A stretch of 64,000 bases of DNA from Geobacter sp. FeAm09 (GTDB taxonomy: Bacteria > Desulfobacterota > Desulfuromonadia > Geobacterales > Pseudopelobacteraceae). The notes beneath the pieces were generated by a model. It saw nothing but the letters and a program-made list of their open reading frames with translations, had not been told where the DNA came from and did not search any database. This document shows, in pieces, positions 9,742 to 18,213 of the stretch; within the stretch, counting starts at the first letter, position 1, and each line of letters begins with the position of its first letter. The stretch covers positions 1,498,501-1,562,500 of the forward strand of contig NZ_CP042466.1 in NCBI RefSeq assembly GCF_008330225.1, written 5' to 3'. The position numbers and the translations under genes were made by a program.

Positions 9742-11115
9742 ATGTCGAAAACAATTCTGGTCGTTGATGATGAAAAGGATATCAGAATATCCCTGACCGG
9801 TATCCTGGAGGACGAGGGGTATCAGGTGCTTACGGCGGAGAACGGTGTGGAGGCCCTGGAGTGCGCCCAGCAGGAGTTGCCCGACCTGGTGCTCCTGGAC
9901 ATATGGATGCCGGGCATGGATGGCTTGGAGACGCTGGAGCGCCTCAAGACCCACTTCCCCCAGATCACGGTGATCATGATCTCGGGGCACGGCACCATCG
10001 AAACGGCGGTCCGCGCCACCAAGCTCGGCGCGTTCGACTTCATCGAGAAACCGCTCTCCCTGGACAAGGTGCTCATCAGCGTGGTGAACGCCCTGCACAT
10101 GAAGGACCTGCGGGTGGAGAACGAGGAACTCAAGCGGGTGGTGGCCAACGAACATGAGATGATCGGCAGCGCCCCGGTGATGTCCCGGCTGCGGGAGCAG
10201 ATCATGCGCGTCGCCCCCACCACCGCCTCGGTGCTGGTCACCGGGGAGAACGGCACCGGCAAGGAGTTGGCGGCCCGTTCGCTCCATTATTACAGCCCGC
10301 GGCGGGACCGGCCCTTCATCGCCATCAATTGCGCCGCCATACCGGAAGAGCTGATCGAAAGCGAGCTGTTCGGCCACGAAAAGGGGGCCTTTACCGGCGC
10401 CGTCGCCCAGAAGAAGGGCAAATTCGACCTGGCGGACGGCGGCACCCTGTTTCTGGACGAGATCGGCGACATGTCGCTTCGGACCCAGGCCAAGGTCCTG
10501 CGCATCCTCCAGGAACGGTGCTTCGAGCGGGTGGGGGGCACCCGGCTGGTGACGGTGGATGTGCGGATCATTGCCGCCACCAACAAGGCGCTGGAGGAGG
10601 AGATCGGCCAGGGACGGTTCCGGGAGGACCTGTACTACCGCCTCAACGTGGTGCCGTTCCGGGTGCCCGCCCTCAGGGAGCGGCGCGAGGACATCCCGGT
10701 GCTCGTGCAGCATTTCGTCGCCCAGTTCTACCGGCGGGAGGGGCGTGAGCCCAAGACCTTCCAGCCCGAGACCCTGGATCTGCTCGCCCGCTACGACTGG
10801 CCCGGCAACGTGCGGGAGTTGAAAAACATCGTGGAGCGCATCCTGATCATGACCCCGGGCCGGACCATCACCGCGGCCGATGTCCCGGAACTGCACGGCG
10901 CCGCCCCCCTGTCCGACCTCGCCGAGCACCGGCCCGAGGCGGGGCAGCCCATGGGGACCCTGCGGGAGGCCCGGGAAGGGTTCGAGCGGGAGTTCATCAT
11001 CCAGAAGCTGGAGGAAAACGACTGGAACATCTCCCGCACCGCCGAGGTCATCGAACTGGAGCGGAGCAACCTGCACCGTAAGATCAAGAGCTATGGGATC
11101 GACGTCAGGAAGTAG
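9742..11115 (+). CDS. NtrX-like sigma54-dependent response regulator
   Basis: 457 residues: receiver domain with acidic pocket and phospho-acceptor Asp53 (LVLLDIWMPG), an AAA+ sigma54-activator domain with Walker A (GENGTGKE) and the sigma54-contacting GAFTGA loop (EKGAFTGAVAQKKGKF), and a Fis-type helix-turn-helix at the end (NISRTAEVIELERSNLHRKI). It should activate sigma54 promoters when phosphorylated by the preceding kinase. GAGGGG lies about 8 bases upstream of the ATG. No convincing -24/-12 promoter was found next to it, so its targets are elsewhere or not recognisable by eye. Confidence 0.92.
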   Translation: MSKTILVVDDEKDIRISLTGILEDEGYQVLTAENGVEALECAQQELPDLVLLDIWMPGMDGLETLERLKTHFPQITVIMISGHGTIETAVRATKLGAFDFIEKPLSLDKVLISVVNALHMKDLRVENEELKRVVANEHEMIGSAPVMSRLREQIMRVAPTTASVLVTGENGTGKELAARSLHYYSPRRDRPFIAINCAAIPEELIESELFGHEKGAFTGAVAQKKGKFDLADGGTLFLDEIGDMSLRTQAKVLRILQERCFERVGGTRLVTVDVRIIAATNKALEEEIGQGRFREDLYYRLNVVPFRVPALRERREDIPVLVQHFVAQFYRREGREPKTFQPETLDLLARYDWPGNVRELKNIVERILIMTPGRTITAADVPELHGAAPLSDLAEHRPEAGQPMGTLREAREGFEREFIIQKLEENDWNISRTAEVIELERSNLHRKIKSYGIDVRK

Positions 11116-11142
11116 TTTCGGCGCATGACACAGGAGATACCG

Positions 11143-11178
11143 GCGCCAGGGCCCGTCACGGTCCTGGCGTCGTCGTTT
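11143..11178. terminator. Hairpin between convergent genes
   Basis: A stem of 10 pairs plus one flanking G-T pair (11144-11153 with 11160-11169, one internal G-T pair), a 6-base loop, then a TTTT-containing tail on the plus strand. It lies just after the NtrX-like gene and overlaps the last codons of the convergent MFS gene, so it most likely ends plus-strand transcription. Confidence 0.5.
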
Positions 11179-12358
11179 TCGGGGCGGACGGGCGGGAGCG
11201 GGACCAGGCGAACAGGCAGAGGGCTGCCAGGCATGCCAGCCCGGCCCCGAAACTGAACGCCGCCTGGGGCGAAAACCTTTGCCAGATCGCGCCGAACAGG
11301 AGGCTGGCGGGCAGGGCGCCGACCCCCACCGCACAGTTGTACCATCCAAAGGCGTTCCCCCGTTCGGCCGGTGCCGCCAGATCCGCCAGGTAGGCCTTTT
11401 CCACCCCCTCGGTCATGCCGTAGAACAGCCCGTACCAGGCGAACAGGAGCCAGATGTGCCACTCGGCCGCGGCCAGGGCAAAACCGGCATAGGCTATGGT
11501 ATAGACCGCCCAGCCGGCGATGATCACCCCCCGGCGGCCGATCCGGTCGGACAGGGTGCCGAAGGGCATGGCGGAGCACATCTTGACGACGTGGAAGAAG
11601 GTCCAGAGAAGCGGTATGCGGGCCGGCGCCACGCCCAACTGCCCCGCCCGCAGGAGCAGGAAGGCGTCGGAGGAATTGCCCAGGGTAAAGAGCAGCAGGA
11701 TCAGCAGATAGCCCCTGATGTGCCGGGCCGGCGCCAGCGCTGCGGCGCGCAGGTCTCCGCTGGAGACCGGGTGCGCCACGTCCCGCACCTTGAAGGCGAT
11801 CAGGGCCACGGCCAGGACGCCGGGGAGGGCGGCCAGCCAGAAGACCGTGCGCAGGTCGGCGACGAACCACGCCATAAGGGCGGTCGCCAGCAAGGGGCCG
11901 ACAATGGCGCCGGCATGGTCGAGGGAACGGTGAAAGCCGAAGGCCTTGCCGCGCAGACCGGCAGCGGTGGAGTCGGCGATCAGGGCATCCCGCGGGGAGG
12001 TGCGGATGCCTTTGCCGACTCGGTCGGAAAAGCGGACGGCAAGGACGGCGAGGGGGGAGGCGGCCAGGGCGATGAGGGGCCGCGACAGGGACGACAGGGC
12101 GTAGCCGAAGAGGACAAGCCCCTTGCGCCCCCGGATACGGTCGCAGGCGATGCCCGACGCCAGTTTCAAAAGCGCTGCCGTGGATTCGGCGACCCCCTCG
12201 ATCATGCCCAGGAAAGCCGGGCCGGCACCCAGCACCCCGGTGACGAACAGGGGGAGCAGGGGATAGATCATCTCGCTGGAGACATCGGTCAGGAAGCTGA
12301 CCAGGCCGAGTATGAGGACGTTGGCGCCGATGCCGCTGAACATGTGAATGCTCCGCAT
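11156..12358 (-). CDS. MFS transporter
   Basis: About 400 residues with some 11-12 hydrophobic segments, a major facilitator superfamily secondary transporter of the inner membrane. The first helix contains LVSFLTDVSSEMIYPLLP, and the loop between helices 2 and 3 has the motif-A-like DRIRGRKG. The start at 12358 (MRSIHMFSGIG) was chosen because the longer frame adds 55 polar residues before the first helix; ATG at 12343 is an equal alternative. The substrate cannot be inferred; similar proteins are often annotated as drug or sugar exporters. It stands alone, convergent with the NtrX-like gene. Confidence 0.85.
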   Translation of the reverse strand: MRSIHMFSGIGANVLILGLVSFLTDVSSEMIYPLLPLFVTGVLGAGPAFLGMIEGVAESTAALLKLASGIACDRIRGRKGLVLFGYALSSLSRPLIALAASPLAVLAVRFSDRVGKGIRTSPRDALIADSTAAGLRGKAFGFHRSLDHAGAIVGPLLATALMAWFVADLRTVFWLAALPGVLAVALIAFKVRDVAHPVSSGDLRAAALAPARHIRGYLLILLLFTLGNSSDAFLLLRAGQLGVAPARIPLLWTFFHVVKMCSAMPFGTLSDRIGRRGVIIAGWAVYTIAYAGFALAAAEWHIWLLFAWYGLFYGMTEGVEKAYLADLAAPAERGNAFGWYNCAVGVGALPASLLFGAIWQRFSPQAAFSFGAGLACLAALCLFAWSRSRPSAPKTTTPGP

Positions 12359-12662
12359 CTGTTTCTGTCCCTGGGCCGGGGACGTTGTCGGGGTCGTGCT
12401 GCTTCCATGATAACGCGCCGCCGCCTTTGCTTCAATTGTAAAAAAGTGAATGACTCCTGTTTGGGACGGAAACTGCCCAACAGGGCGGCACCGTGCCTCA
12501 ACAAGCGGCAGTTTGGGGGGCATTCCGCCGCGTCGTCGGCCTGCTGTTCGATAAAGTGCAGCTAAATCGGCATATTATGGGGCTGGCGCCTGCTGGCACG
12601 CCCCGTGAATCCGTTTCGGGTGAACCGTATCCGGAAGCGGAACGGAGACTACGGGAGGCGTT
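12359..12662. other. Intergenic region without a recognisable gene
   Basis: A 304-bp divergent spacer between the MFS gene and the 84-residue protein. No frame here has both a ribosome-binding site and a plausible protein. A somewhat AT-richer stretch near 12548-12580 (with TATTAT) may hold the promoter of the downstream gene, but no well-spaced -35 box was found. Confidence 0.4.
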
Positions 12663-12917
12663 ATGGACAAAACGGAAAAACAGGCCACGATGATGGCGTT
12701 CGACGAGGCGGTGGAAGAGCTTGCCACCACGGGCCTCAGGCTGCTGATGCTGCTGAGGGAGGGGACCGTGGAAGGGGTGGAGCAGGAGGACGGCTCCTGG
12801 CTGATCGCCAGGACCTCCCTGGAACGCCTCAAGACGGGGGGAGGGGTGCCGCCGGTCAAGCAGAAGGGGTGCGCGGCGTCGTGCACCGCATCCCGCTCCG
12901 GCTGTTCCTGCTCGTGA
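12663..12917 (+). CDS. Small excisionase/MerR-like winged-helix protein with Cys-rich tail
   Basis: 84 residues; ATG follows GGGAGGC. Residues about 14-56 (AVEELATTGLRLLMLLREGTV, then SWLIARTSLERL) follow the pattern of the excisionase-type winged helix, in which a helix-turn-helix is followed by a two-strand wing and an R-x-x-L end. The first helix is less typical. The tail has four Cys (70, 74, 81, 83), suggesting metal or redox binding. Nothing around it suggests a phage or integrase, so an excision role is unlikely; a small DNA-binding or adaptor protein is more plausible. Function unknown. Confidence 0.65.
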   Translation: MDKTEKQATMMAFDEAVEELATTGLRLLMLLREGTVEGVEQEDGSWLIARTSLERLKTGGGVPPVKQKGCAASCTASRSGCSCS

Positions 12918-12929
12918 CACGGGAGGCGC

Positions 12930-13217
12930 TTAGGGCAGGCGCTCCCGGGCCGTTGCCACGAGGCAGGCGTACACCTCTTCCCGCGTGACGAAGAAGCGCG
13001 GCATCTCGTTGAGGATGTCCTCCAGGAGGTGCAGCACCCGGCCATCGGTGCTCTCCAGGGCATCCATGACCGCCTCCATCATGGGGAGGATGTCGTAGAG
13101 ATCGTCCCGATTGAAGGGGGTAGGGTCCGGTATGCCGCTGAACTTCGGCTCCTCGCGGTTTTGCAGGTCCTTCGGGTATTTGAACTTCAGGTCGGACGCC
13201 TTGACGGTAATTCCCAT
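12930..13217 (-). CDS. Hypothetical protein, 95 residues
   Basis: I do not recognise this protein. It begins MGITVKASDLKFKYPKDL, is acidic and mostly predicted helical in its second half (LYDILPMMEAVMDALES and VLHLLEDILNEMPRFF), with no signal peptide or membrane segment. An AAGGAG and a nearer GAGG precede the ATG, supporting translation. It converges on the 84-residue gene with a 12-bp gap and is followed upstream by the DUF4149 gene on the same strand, 81 bp away. Confidence 0.7.
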   Translation of the reverse strand: MGITVKASDLKFKYPKDLQNREEPKFSGIPDPTPFNRDDLYDILPMMEAVMDALESTDGRVLHLLEDILNEMPRFFVTREEVYACLVATARERLP

Positions 13218-13298
13218 TCCTCATTTCTCCTTCTCGCTTGAAATCGACAGTTCCGCCGCAGTGCCGCCACGTCTTTCCCGCGTTTGAGCCCCTGCAAG

Positions 13299-13736
13299 TT
13301 ACGGCATGATCACCAGGGCGATGCCGCCGGCCACGACCGCCAGGTTGCACCCGGCCGAGATGCCGTGCAGTTTGGCGAACTCCTTCCGGAGCGGATGCTC
13401 CTTGGGGGTCGTGTCGAAGGACGGTATCTGCCGCTTGAGGGCGGCCGCCCGCGGCTCGATGGAGAAGGCCTGGAACGAGGTAAGGGCCAGCATGACGACC
13501 AGCAGGCAGGCCGGCACGAGCGCGGTGCCGCGCATGATGAGCCGGCAGATGAGGGCGACGGCGCCGCAGGCCAGGCCCCAGCGGAAATATCCCGGAAAGA
13601 GGATGCCCACGATCTGGCCGGCCTGGTCCCGGGAGAGGGCCTTGAAGAGCATGGGCGTCAGGATGAAGGTGAACAGGGCGGTCCCCCCGGTCCAGAAGGC
13701 GATGGACAGGCGGTAGAGCAGGGCGGCGATCTGCAT
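13299..13736 (-). CDS. DUF4149 (TMEM205-like) membrane protein
   Basis: 145 residues with four hydrophobic segments. The start of the protein (LLYRLSIAFWTGGTALFTF) and a following FPGYFRWGL segment match the DUF4149/TMEM205-like family of small integral membrane proteins. The start at 13736 is supported by GGGAG just upstream and places the first helix at the N-terminus; the longer frame adds a basic, unconserved leader. The function of the family is not established. Confidence 0.78.
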   Translation of the reverse strand: MQIAALLYRLSIAFWTGGTALFTFILTPMLFKALSRDQAGQIVGILFPGYFRWGLACGAVALICRLIMRGTALVPACLLVVMLALTSFQAFSIEPRAAALKRQIPSFDTTPKEHPLRKEFAKLHGISAGCNLAVVAGGIALVIMP

Positions 13737-13883
13737 GGCAACTCCCGTGGCGTTATGCCGGTTTCGGTTTGTGATTCGGTGCAACGATACACCAAGTTGG
13801 GGGGGGATGTAAATTAATCGTGGGAAAACGGCGCAGAATGATGTAGAACTAGGCCAAAACTCACCGTTGCGGGATGCCCAGGC

Positions 13884-15230
13884 ATGAAACTACGCTCAAA
13901 ACTGCTGCTGTCCCTTCTCGCCGCCGGCATCGCCGTGTGCCTGGCCCTGATCTTCGCCAGTCGCTGGACTGCGCCCGGCAGGCATGCCGACGCCGCCTAC
14001 GTCTCGCTCCTGAACGAGGCCTATGGGGCGGTGGTCAAAAACTACGTGGAAAAGCCCGATGCCAAGAAGCTCGTCCAGAGCATGGTGGACGGCATGCTGG
14101 CCTCCCTCGACCCCCACAGCGCCTATCTCCCCCCGGAACCGTACCATGAGATGGAAGTCCAGATGTCGGGGAGTTTCGGCGGCATCGGCCTGGAATTGGG
14201 CATGAAGGACGGCCGGCTGACGGTCATCGCCCCCATCGAGGACACGCCCGCTTTCCGGGCCGGCATCCAGGGGAACGACCACATCTACAAGATCGACGGA
14301 GTCCCCACGGAGCGGATGAACATCTCGGCGGCCGTCAAGCGCATGCGCGGCGAACCGGGGAGCCCGGTCGTGCTGACCATCCTGCGGGGGGATTCCTCCC
14401 AACCCCGGACCTTCAGGCTGGTCCGCGCCGTCATCCGGGTCAAGAGCCTCAAGTCCCGGCTGCTGGAGCCGGGGTACGGCCTGATACGGATCACCCAGTT
14501 CCAGGAGCGTACCGGCGATGAATTCACCCAGGCGCTGCAGGCGCTCCGCGCCGCCTCGGGCGGCACGCTCAAGGGGCTGGTCATCGACCTGCGCTACAAT
14601 CCGGGAGGCCTTTTGGAGTCTTCGGTGGAGGTGGCCAACAACTTCATCGGCGACGACGCCGCGCATACGCTCATCGTCTCCATACGGGGGCGCACGCCCG
14701 ATGCCACCCAGAACTTCCACGCCACCCTGGGGGCCAAGGAGCCCCGCTACCCGATCGTCGTGCTGATCAACGGCGGCAGCGCCAGCGCTTCCGAGATCGT
14801 GGCCGGCGCGCTCCAGGACCACCGACGGGCCGTCATCATGGGGAAACAGAGCTTCGGCAAGGGGTCGGTGCAGAGCATCTTTCCACTGCGCGACAACGGG
14901 GCGCTCAAGCTGACCACGGCGCGCTACTACACCCCCAGCGGCCGCTCCATCCAGGCAAAGGGGATCACGCCGGACATCGAGGTCGGCACTGCCGGGCCGG
15001 TGGCCGACAAAAACGCCGGCAAGGGAACGGAGCTGAGGGAAAAGGATCTGGAGAACAGGCTGGAGCCGGGCGGCGAGGAAAGAGACGCGGAAGGGGAGGC
15101 GGCCATCCCCCGCGGAGCGAAGAAGGGGGCTGCCGCCGAGACGGCCAAGGACTACCAGTTGAGCCGTGCGCTGGAACTGCTGCGCTCCCTGGACCTGCTC
15201 CGGCAGAAGGGCGTTACCGCGCTGCCGTAG
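13884..15230 (+). CDS. ctpA: C-terminal processing peptidase (S41 family)
   Basis: A periplasmic serine protease that trims C-termini of exported proteins. 448 residues: an N-terminal signal/anchor segment (about residues 5-26), a PDZ domain (GIGLELGMKDGRLTVIAP, then IYKIDGVPTERM; about 95-180), and an S41 catalytic domain with the nucleophilic Ser in GGSASASEIVAGAL and the general-base Lys in MGKQSFGKGSVQ. The last 90 residues are charged low-complexity sequence ending in a helix. The ribosome-binding site is weak. No co-transcribed substrate is visible. Confidence 0.92.
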   Translation: MKLRSKLLLSLLAAGIAVCLALIFASRWTAPGRHADAAYVSLLNEAYGAVVKNYVEKPDAKKLVQSMVDGMLASLDPHSAYLPPEPYHEMEVQMSGSFGGIGLELGMKDGRLTVIAPIEDTPAFRAGIQGNDHIYKIDGVPTERMNISAAVKRMRGEPGSPVVLTILRGDSSQPRTFRLVRAVIRVKSLKSRLLEPGYGLIRITQFQERTGDEFTQALQALRAASGGTLKGLVIDLRYNPGGLLESSVEVANNFIGDDAAHTLIVSIRGRTPDATQNFHATLGAKEPRYPIVVLINGGSASASEIVAGALQDHRRAVIMGKQSFGKGSVQSIFPLRDNGALKLTTARYYTPSGRSIQAKGITPDIEVGTAGPVADKNAGKGTELREKDLENRLEPGGEERDAEGEAAIPRGAKKGAAAETAKDYQLSRALELLRSLDLLRQKGVTALP

Positions 15231-15251
15231 CGGTCGTCCCGCAAAGGGGGA

Positions 15252-15482
15252 TCACGAAAGACCCCGGTTGCGGAAGATGCGCATCAGCAGCACCCCCAGT
15301 ATGGAGAGGCAGAGCCCGGCGCAGAGAAACAGGTAGCCGATGGCGCGCCCCTCGCCCCAGCCCCACAGGTCGCGCCCTTTCATGAACATGATCAGGGCGA
15401 CGCCGGCGAAGGTGCCGATGCCGCCGATGATGTAAACCGCAAAGGCCGTTATGGCCAAACCGATCCCGCGTATACCCGCCAT
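15252..15482 (-). CDS. Small two-helix membrane protein, unknown
   Basis: 76 residues with two clear hydrophobic helices (about 8-32 and 45-68) joined by a short polar loop (KGRDLWGWGEGR), ending in a basic tail. A strong GGGGAGGAAT site precedes the ATG, so it is very likely translated. I do not recognise a family. It is convergent with ctpA (21-bp gap) and divergent from the flavodoxin-like gene. Confidence 0.7.
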   Translation of the reverse strand: MAGIRGIGLAITAFAVYIIGGIGTFAGVALIMFMKGRDLWGWGEGRAIGYLFLCAGLCLSILGVLLMRIFRNRGLS

Positions 15483-15516
15483 GAATTATTCCTCCCCGGT
15501 TCTTGTCTGCTGGGGC

Positions 15517-15545
15517 ATAGTGGAGAAATACCGCAAAAATGTCAA
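15517..15545 (-). promoter_or_regulatory. Candidate sigma70 promoter for the 76-residue membrane protein
   Basis: On the minus strand: TTGACA (15540-15545), a 17-bp spacer, and CACTAT (15517-15522). The -35 box is perfect and the -10 box weak. It is about 35 bp upstream of the ATG. Confidence 0.45.
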
Positions 15546-15596
15546 TTTCAAAGAGAGCCCCATATGCCGTGTGGCCAGGGGAAGGAGATGCCTGTC

Positions 15597-16181
15597 ATGA
15601 AACTTGTCTGTCTGTTGGGTAGCCCCCGCCGCAACGGGAACAGCGCCACCATTGCCGCGCATATCGTGCAGCGGGCGCAGGAATTGGGGGCGGAGACGGA
15701 GACCGTGTACCTGAACGGCCTTGCGTACCGTGGGTGCCAGGGATGCTACGCCTGCAAGACCACCCTTGAGCGATGCGTGCTGAACGACGACCTGGCGGCG
15801 GTGCTGGAGAGCGTGCGGGAGGCGGACGCCCTGGTCCTGGCCACGCCGGTCTATTACGGGGATGTGGCCGGCCAGTTGAAGAACTTCATCGACCGGACCT
15901 TTTCCTATCTGGTGCCCGATTATTACGCCAATCCCCAGCCTGCGCGCCTGGTGCCGGGCAAGCGGCTGGCCTTCGTCTTCTCCCAGGGGAGCCCTGACGA
16001 GGCCCGGTTTGCCGATGTGTTTCCGCGCTACAGCGAATTCTTCCGGTGGTACGGCTTTGAGGAGGGGCTCATGGTGCGGGGGTGCGGCCTTTCGGAGCGG
16101 AGCACCGTCACCAAGAGGACGCACCTGTTCGAACAGGCCGACGAGGTGGCCCGAAAACTGGTGCTGGGGCAGGGGGCTTAG
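15597..16181 (+). CDS. Flavodoxin-like NADPH-dependent FMN reductase with a 4-Cys motif
   Basis: 194 residues with the flavodoxin-like fold: phosphate loop GSPRRNGNSA at residues 8-17, and ATPVYYGDVAGQLKNFIDR, typical of NADPH-dependent FMN reductases. Cys at 47, 50, 53 and 60 (CQGCYAC, then a fourth Cys) has the compact spacing of iron-sulfur flavoproteins that hold a 4Fe-4S cluster, so electron transfer between the cluster and FMN is likely. ATG at 15597 is chosen because AAGGAG lies 9 bases upstream, whereas ATG at 15588 abuts it. Its stop codon overlaps the stop of convergent trpC. The physiological partner is unknown. Confidence 0.83.
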   Translation: MKLVCLLGSPRRNGNSATIAAHIVQRAQELGAETETVYLNGLAYRGCQGCYACKTTLERCVLNDDLAAVLESVREADALVLATPVYYGDVAGQLKNFIDRTFSYLVPDYYANPQPARLVPGKRLAFVFSQGSPDEARFADVFPRYSEFFRWYGFEEGLMVRGCGLSERSTVTKRTHLFEQADEVARKLVLGQGA

Positions 16182-16984
16182 AGCCCCCCCAACTCCCGCA
16201 GCTTGGCGCCCATATCCGCTTCGCGCATCAGCGACTCGCCCACGAGAAAGGCGCGGGCGCCGTCGGCGGCCAGGCGCTCGATGTCCGCGCGGGAGTTGAT
16301 GCCGCTTTCGGCCACCAGCAGCCGGTCGGGGGGGAGCATGCGGGCCAGGCGGGCCGTTGTGTCCAGGTCGATGGCAAAGGTGCGCAGGTTGCGGTTGTTG
16401 ACGCCGATGAGGGTGCACTCGGTCCCAAGGGCCGCTTCCATCTCCGCCTCGTCGTGGACCTCCAGCAGCACGTCCAGGTGCAGCTCCCGGGCGATGGCGT
16501 GGAATTCCCGCAGCTGTCCCGGGTCGAGGGAGGCGGCGATCAGGAGGATGGCGTCGGCCCCGGCGGCGCGGGCCTCGTAAATCTGGTACGGATCGACGAT
16601 GAAGTCCTTGCGCAACAGCGGCAGGCTGACCGTTTCGCGGATCAGGGCCAAGAGCCGCAGGTGCCCCATGAAGAACTGCTCGTCGGTGAGCACCGACAGG
16701 CAGGTGGCGCCGTTTTCCTGGTAGACCTCGGCGATCTCCAGGGGGTCGAACGCCTCCCGGATGACCCCCTTGCTCGGGGAGCCCTTCTTCACCTCGGCGA
16801 TGATGGCGGTCCAGCCCGAGGCGACTGCGCTCCGCAGGGCACGCTCGAAGCCGCGCGGCGTATCCTCCAGGTCGGCGATGCGGGCCCGGAGTTCAGCCTG
16901 GGGCGTGGCCGCCCGGGCAGCGGCCACCTCTCCCCGCTTGTGTTCGTTGATCTTTTTCAGTACATCGGCCGTATCGTTGTTCAT
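16178..16984 (-). CDS. trpC: Indole-3-glycerol phosphate synthase
   Basis: Fourth step of tryptophan synthesis: converts carboxyphenylamino-deoxyribulose phosphate to indole-3-glycerol phosphate. 268 residues as a TIM barrel; the family signature AEVKKGSPSKG (catalytic Lys and phosphate contacts), LLRKDFIVDPYQIYEAR and VAESGINSR are all present. The start is ATG at 16984; the same frame runs on upstream through trpD in a wrong reading. It lies 59 bp after trpD and is monofunctional (no trpF fusion). Confidence 0.95.
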   Translation of the reverse strand: MNNDTADVLKKINEHKRGEVAAARAATPQAELRARIADLEDTPRGFERALRSAVASGWTAIIAEVKKGSPSKGVIREAFDPLEIAEVYQENGATCLSVLTDEQFFMGHLRLLALIRETVSLPLLRKDFIVDPYQIYEARAAGADAILLIAASLDPGQLREFHAIARELHLDVLLEVHDEAEMEAALGTECTLIGVNNRNLRTFAIDLDTTARLARMLPPDRLLVAESGINSRADIERLAADGARAFLVGESLMREADMGAKLRELGGL

Positions 16985-17043
16985 GGGTGGCTCTGTCTTT
17001 CCTTGGCTCTTCCCCCGGTGTCCGGGACCGGGGGGTATAAAAA

Positions 17044-18102
17044 TCATTCCGACCGGTTCGTCAGTTCTACCAGTTTTTCGAGCTGTGTCATGGCGCGGCC
17101 CGAATCGATGGCCTCGGCGGCCAGGGCAATCCCTTCGGCCGGTGTGGCGACCTTGCCTGCCGCCATCAGGGCGTAGGCGGCGTTCAACAGGACGATGTCC
17201 CGCCGTGGCCCCTTTTCCCCGGTCAGCACCGAACGCACGATGGCGGCGTTGGCCGTGGCGTCGCCTCCCTTCAGGATATCCATGGGGCAGCGGGCAAGCC
17301 CCACCTGCTCCGGCGTAACCGTCATCAGCCGCACCCCCGCCGGCGTGACCTCGCCCACCAGGGTCTCGCCGGTCAGGGTCATCTCGTCCATGCCGTCGCT
17401 GCCGCACACCACAAAGCCGTGCTTGCAGCCCAACCGCTGCAGGACCCCGGCCAGCTTCTCCACCAGGTCGGCCCGGTAGACACCCATGACCTGGCAGTCG
17501 GCCCCGGCCGGGTTGGTGAGGGGGCCCAGGATGTTGAAGATCGTGCGGATGCCGATCTCGCGGCGCGGGCCGATGGCGTATTTCATGGCACCGTGCAGGG
17601 CCGGGGCGAACAAAAAGCCGATGCCGATCCCGGCGATGCATTTTTCCACGGTTTCCGGAGTGACATCCAGGTTGATGCCCAGCTTCTCCAGCACGTCGGC
17701 GCTGCCGCAGGCCGAGGAGACCGAGCGGTTGCCGTGCTTGGCCACCTTGACGCCGCAGGCCGAGACCACGAACGACACGGTGGTGGATATGTTGAAGGTA
17801 TTGGTGCCGTCACCGCCGGTGCCCACCACGTCCAGGATGGTTTCCCGGTCGATGTTGATGTCGTCCCGGTCGATCCCCAGCACATTCCGGCCGACCCGGA
17901 TCGGTGTGGCCCGTTCGCGCATGACCCGGGCAGCGCCGGCGATCTCCTCCACCGTCTCCCCCTTCATGCGCAGGGCGGTGATAAACGAGCCGACCTGGGC
18001 CTGGGTGCATTCGCCCGACATGATCTGGTTCATCACCTCGATCATCTCGCCTTCCGAGAGGTCCTGCCGCTCAACGATTTTTGCTATGGCTTTTCTGATC
18101 AT
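17044..18102 (-). CDS. trpD: Anthranilate phosphoribosyltransferase
   Basis: Second step of tryptophan synthesis: transfers phosphoribosyl from PRPP to anthranilate. 352 residues. The PRPP loop [32 protein letters not shown] and the GPLTNPAG segment identify the family. It has no fused glutamine amidotransferase. The upstream neighbour is an unrelated response regulator ending in its own terminator, so trpD-trpC forms a two-gene unit here without trpE or trpG beside it. Confidence 0.96.
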   Translation of the reverse strand: MIRKAIAKIVERQDLSEGEMIEVMNQIMSGECTQAQVGSFITALRMKGETVEEIAGAARVMRERATPIRVGRNVLGIDRDDINIDRETILDVVGTGGDGTNTFNISTTVSFVVSACGVKVAKHGNRSVSSACGSADVLEKLGINLDVTPETVEKCIAGIGIGFLFAPALHGAMKYAIGPRREIGIRTIFNILGPLTNPAGADCQVMGVYRADLVEKLAGVLQRLGCKHGFVVCGSDGMDEMTLTGETLVGEVTPAGVRLMTVTPEQVGLARCPMDILKGGDATANAAIVRSVLTGEKGPRRDIVLLNAAYALMAAGKVATPAEGIALAAEAIDSGRAMTQLEKLVELTNRSE

Positions 18103-18150
18103 TGTCCAACTCTCCTCCTCCGTCCCCCGGAAGGGATAACGGTCGCGCTG

Positions 18151-18185
18151 AAAATAAAAAATGGGGATGCAAAGTCATCCCCATT
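18151..18185 (-). terminator. Intrinsic terminator of the response regulator gene
   Basis: A perfect 10-bp stem (18160-18169 with 18176-18185) and 6-base loop, followed on the minus strand by TTTTTATTTT. It lies about 28 bp past the stop of the response regulator and insulates trpD from it. Confidence 0.88.
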
Positions 18186-18213
18186 GTCGTGATATGTGCT
18201 TGTCAGGTGTGGC

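Noticed and set aside
7451-11115. Calling the two-component pair a nitrogen regulatory system
   Set aside because: Domain architecture is NtrYX-like, but no nitrogen-metabolism gene is nearby and no sigma54 target promoter was recognised, so the stimulus was left open.
12663-12917. Prophage or integrative element because of an excisionase-like protein
   Set aside because: No integrase, phage structural gene, tRNA attachment site or flanking direct repeat is visible within several kilobases.
16178-17641. A 487-codon frame that could look like a trpD-trpC fusion
   Set aside because: Upstream of 16984 it reads trpD in a wrong frame; trpD itself is complete in its own frame, so the two genes are separate.
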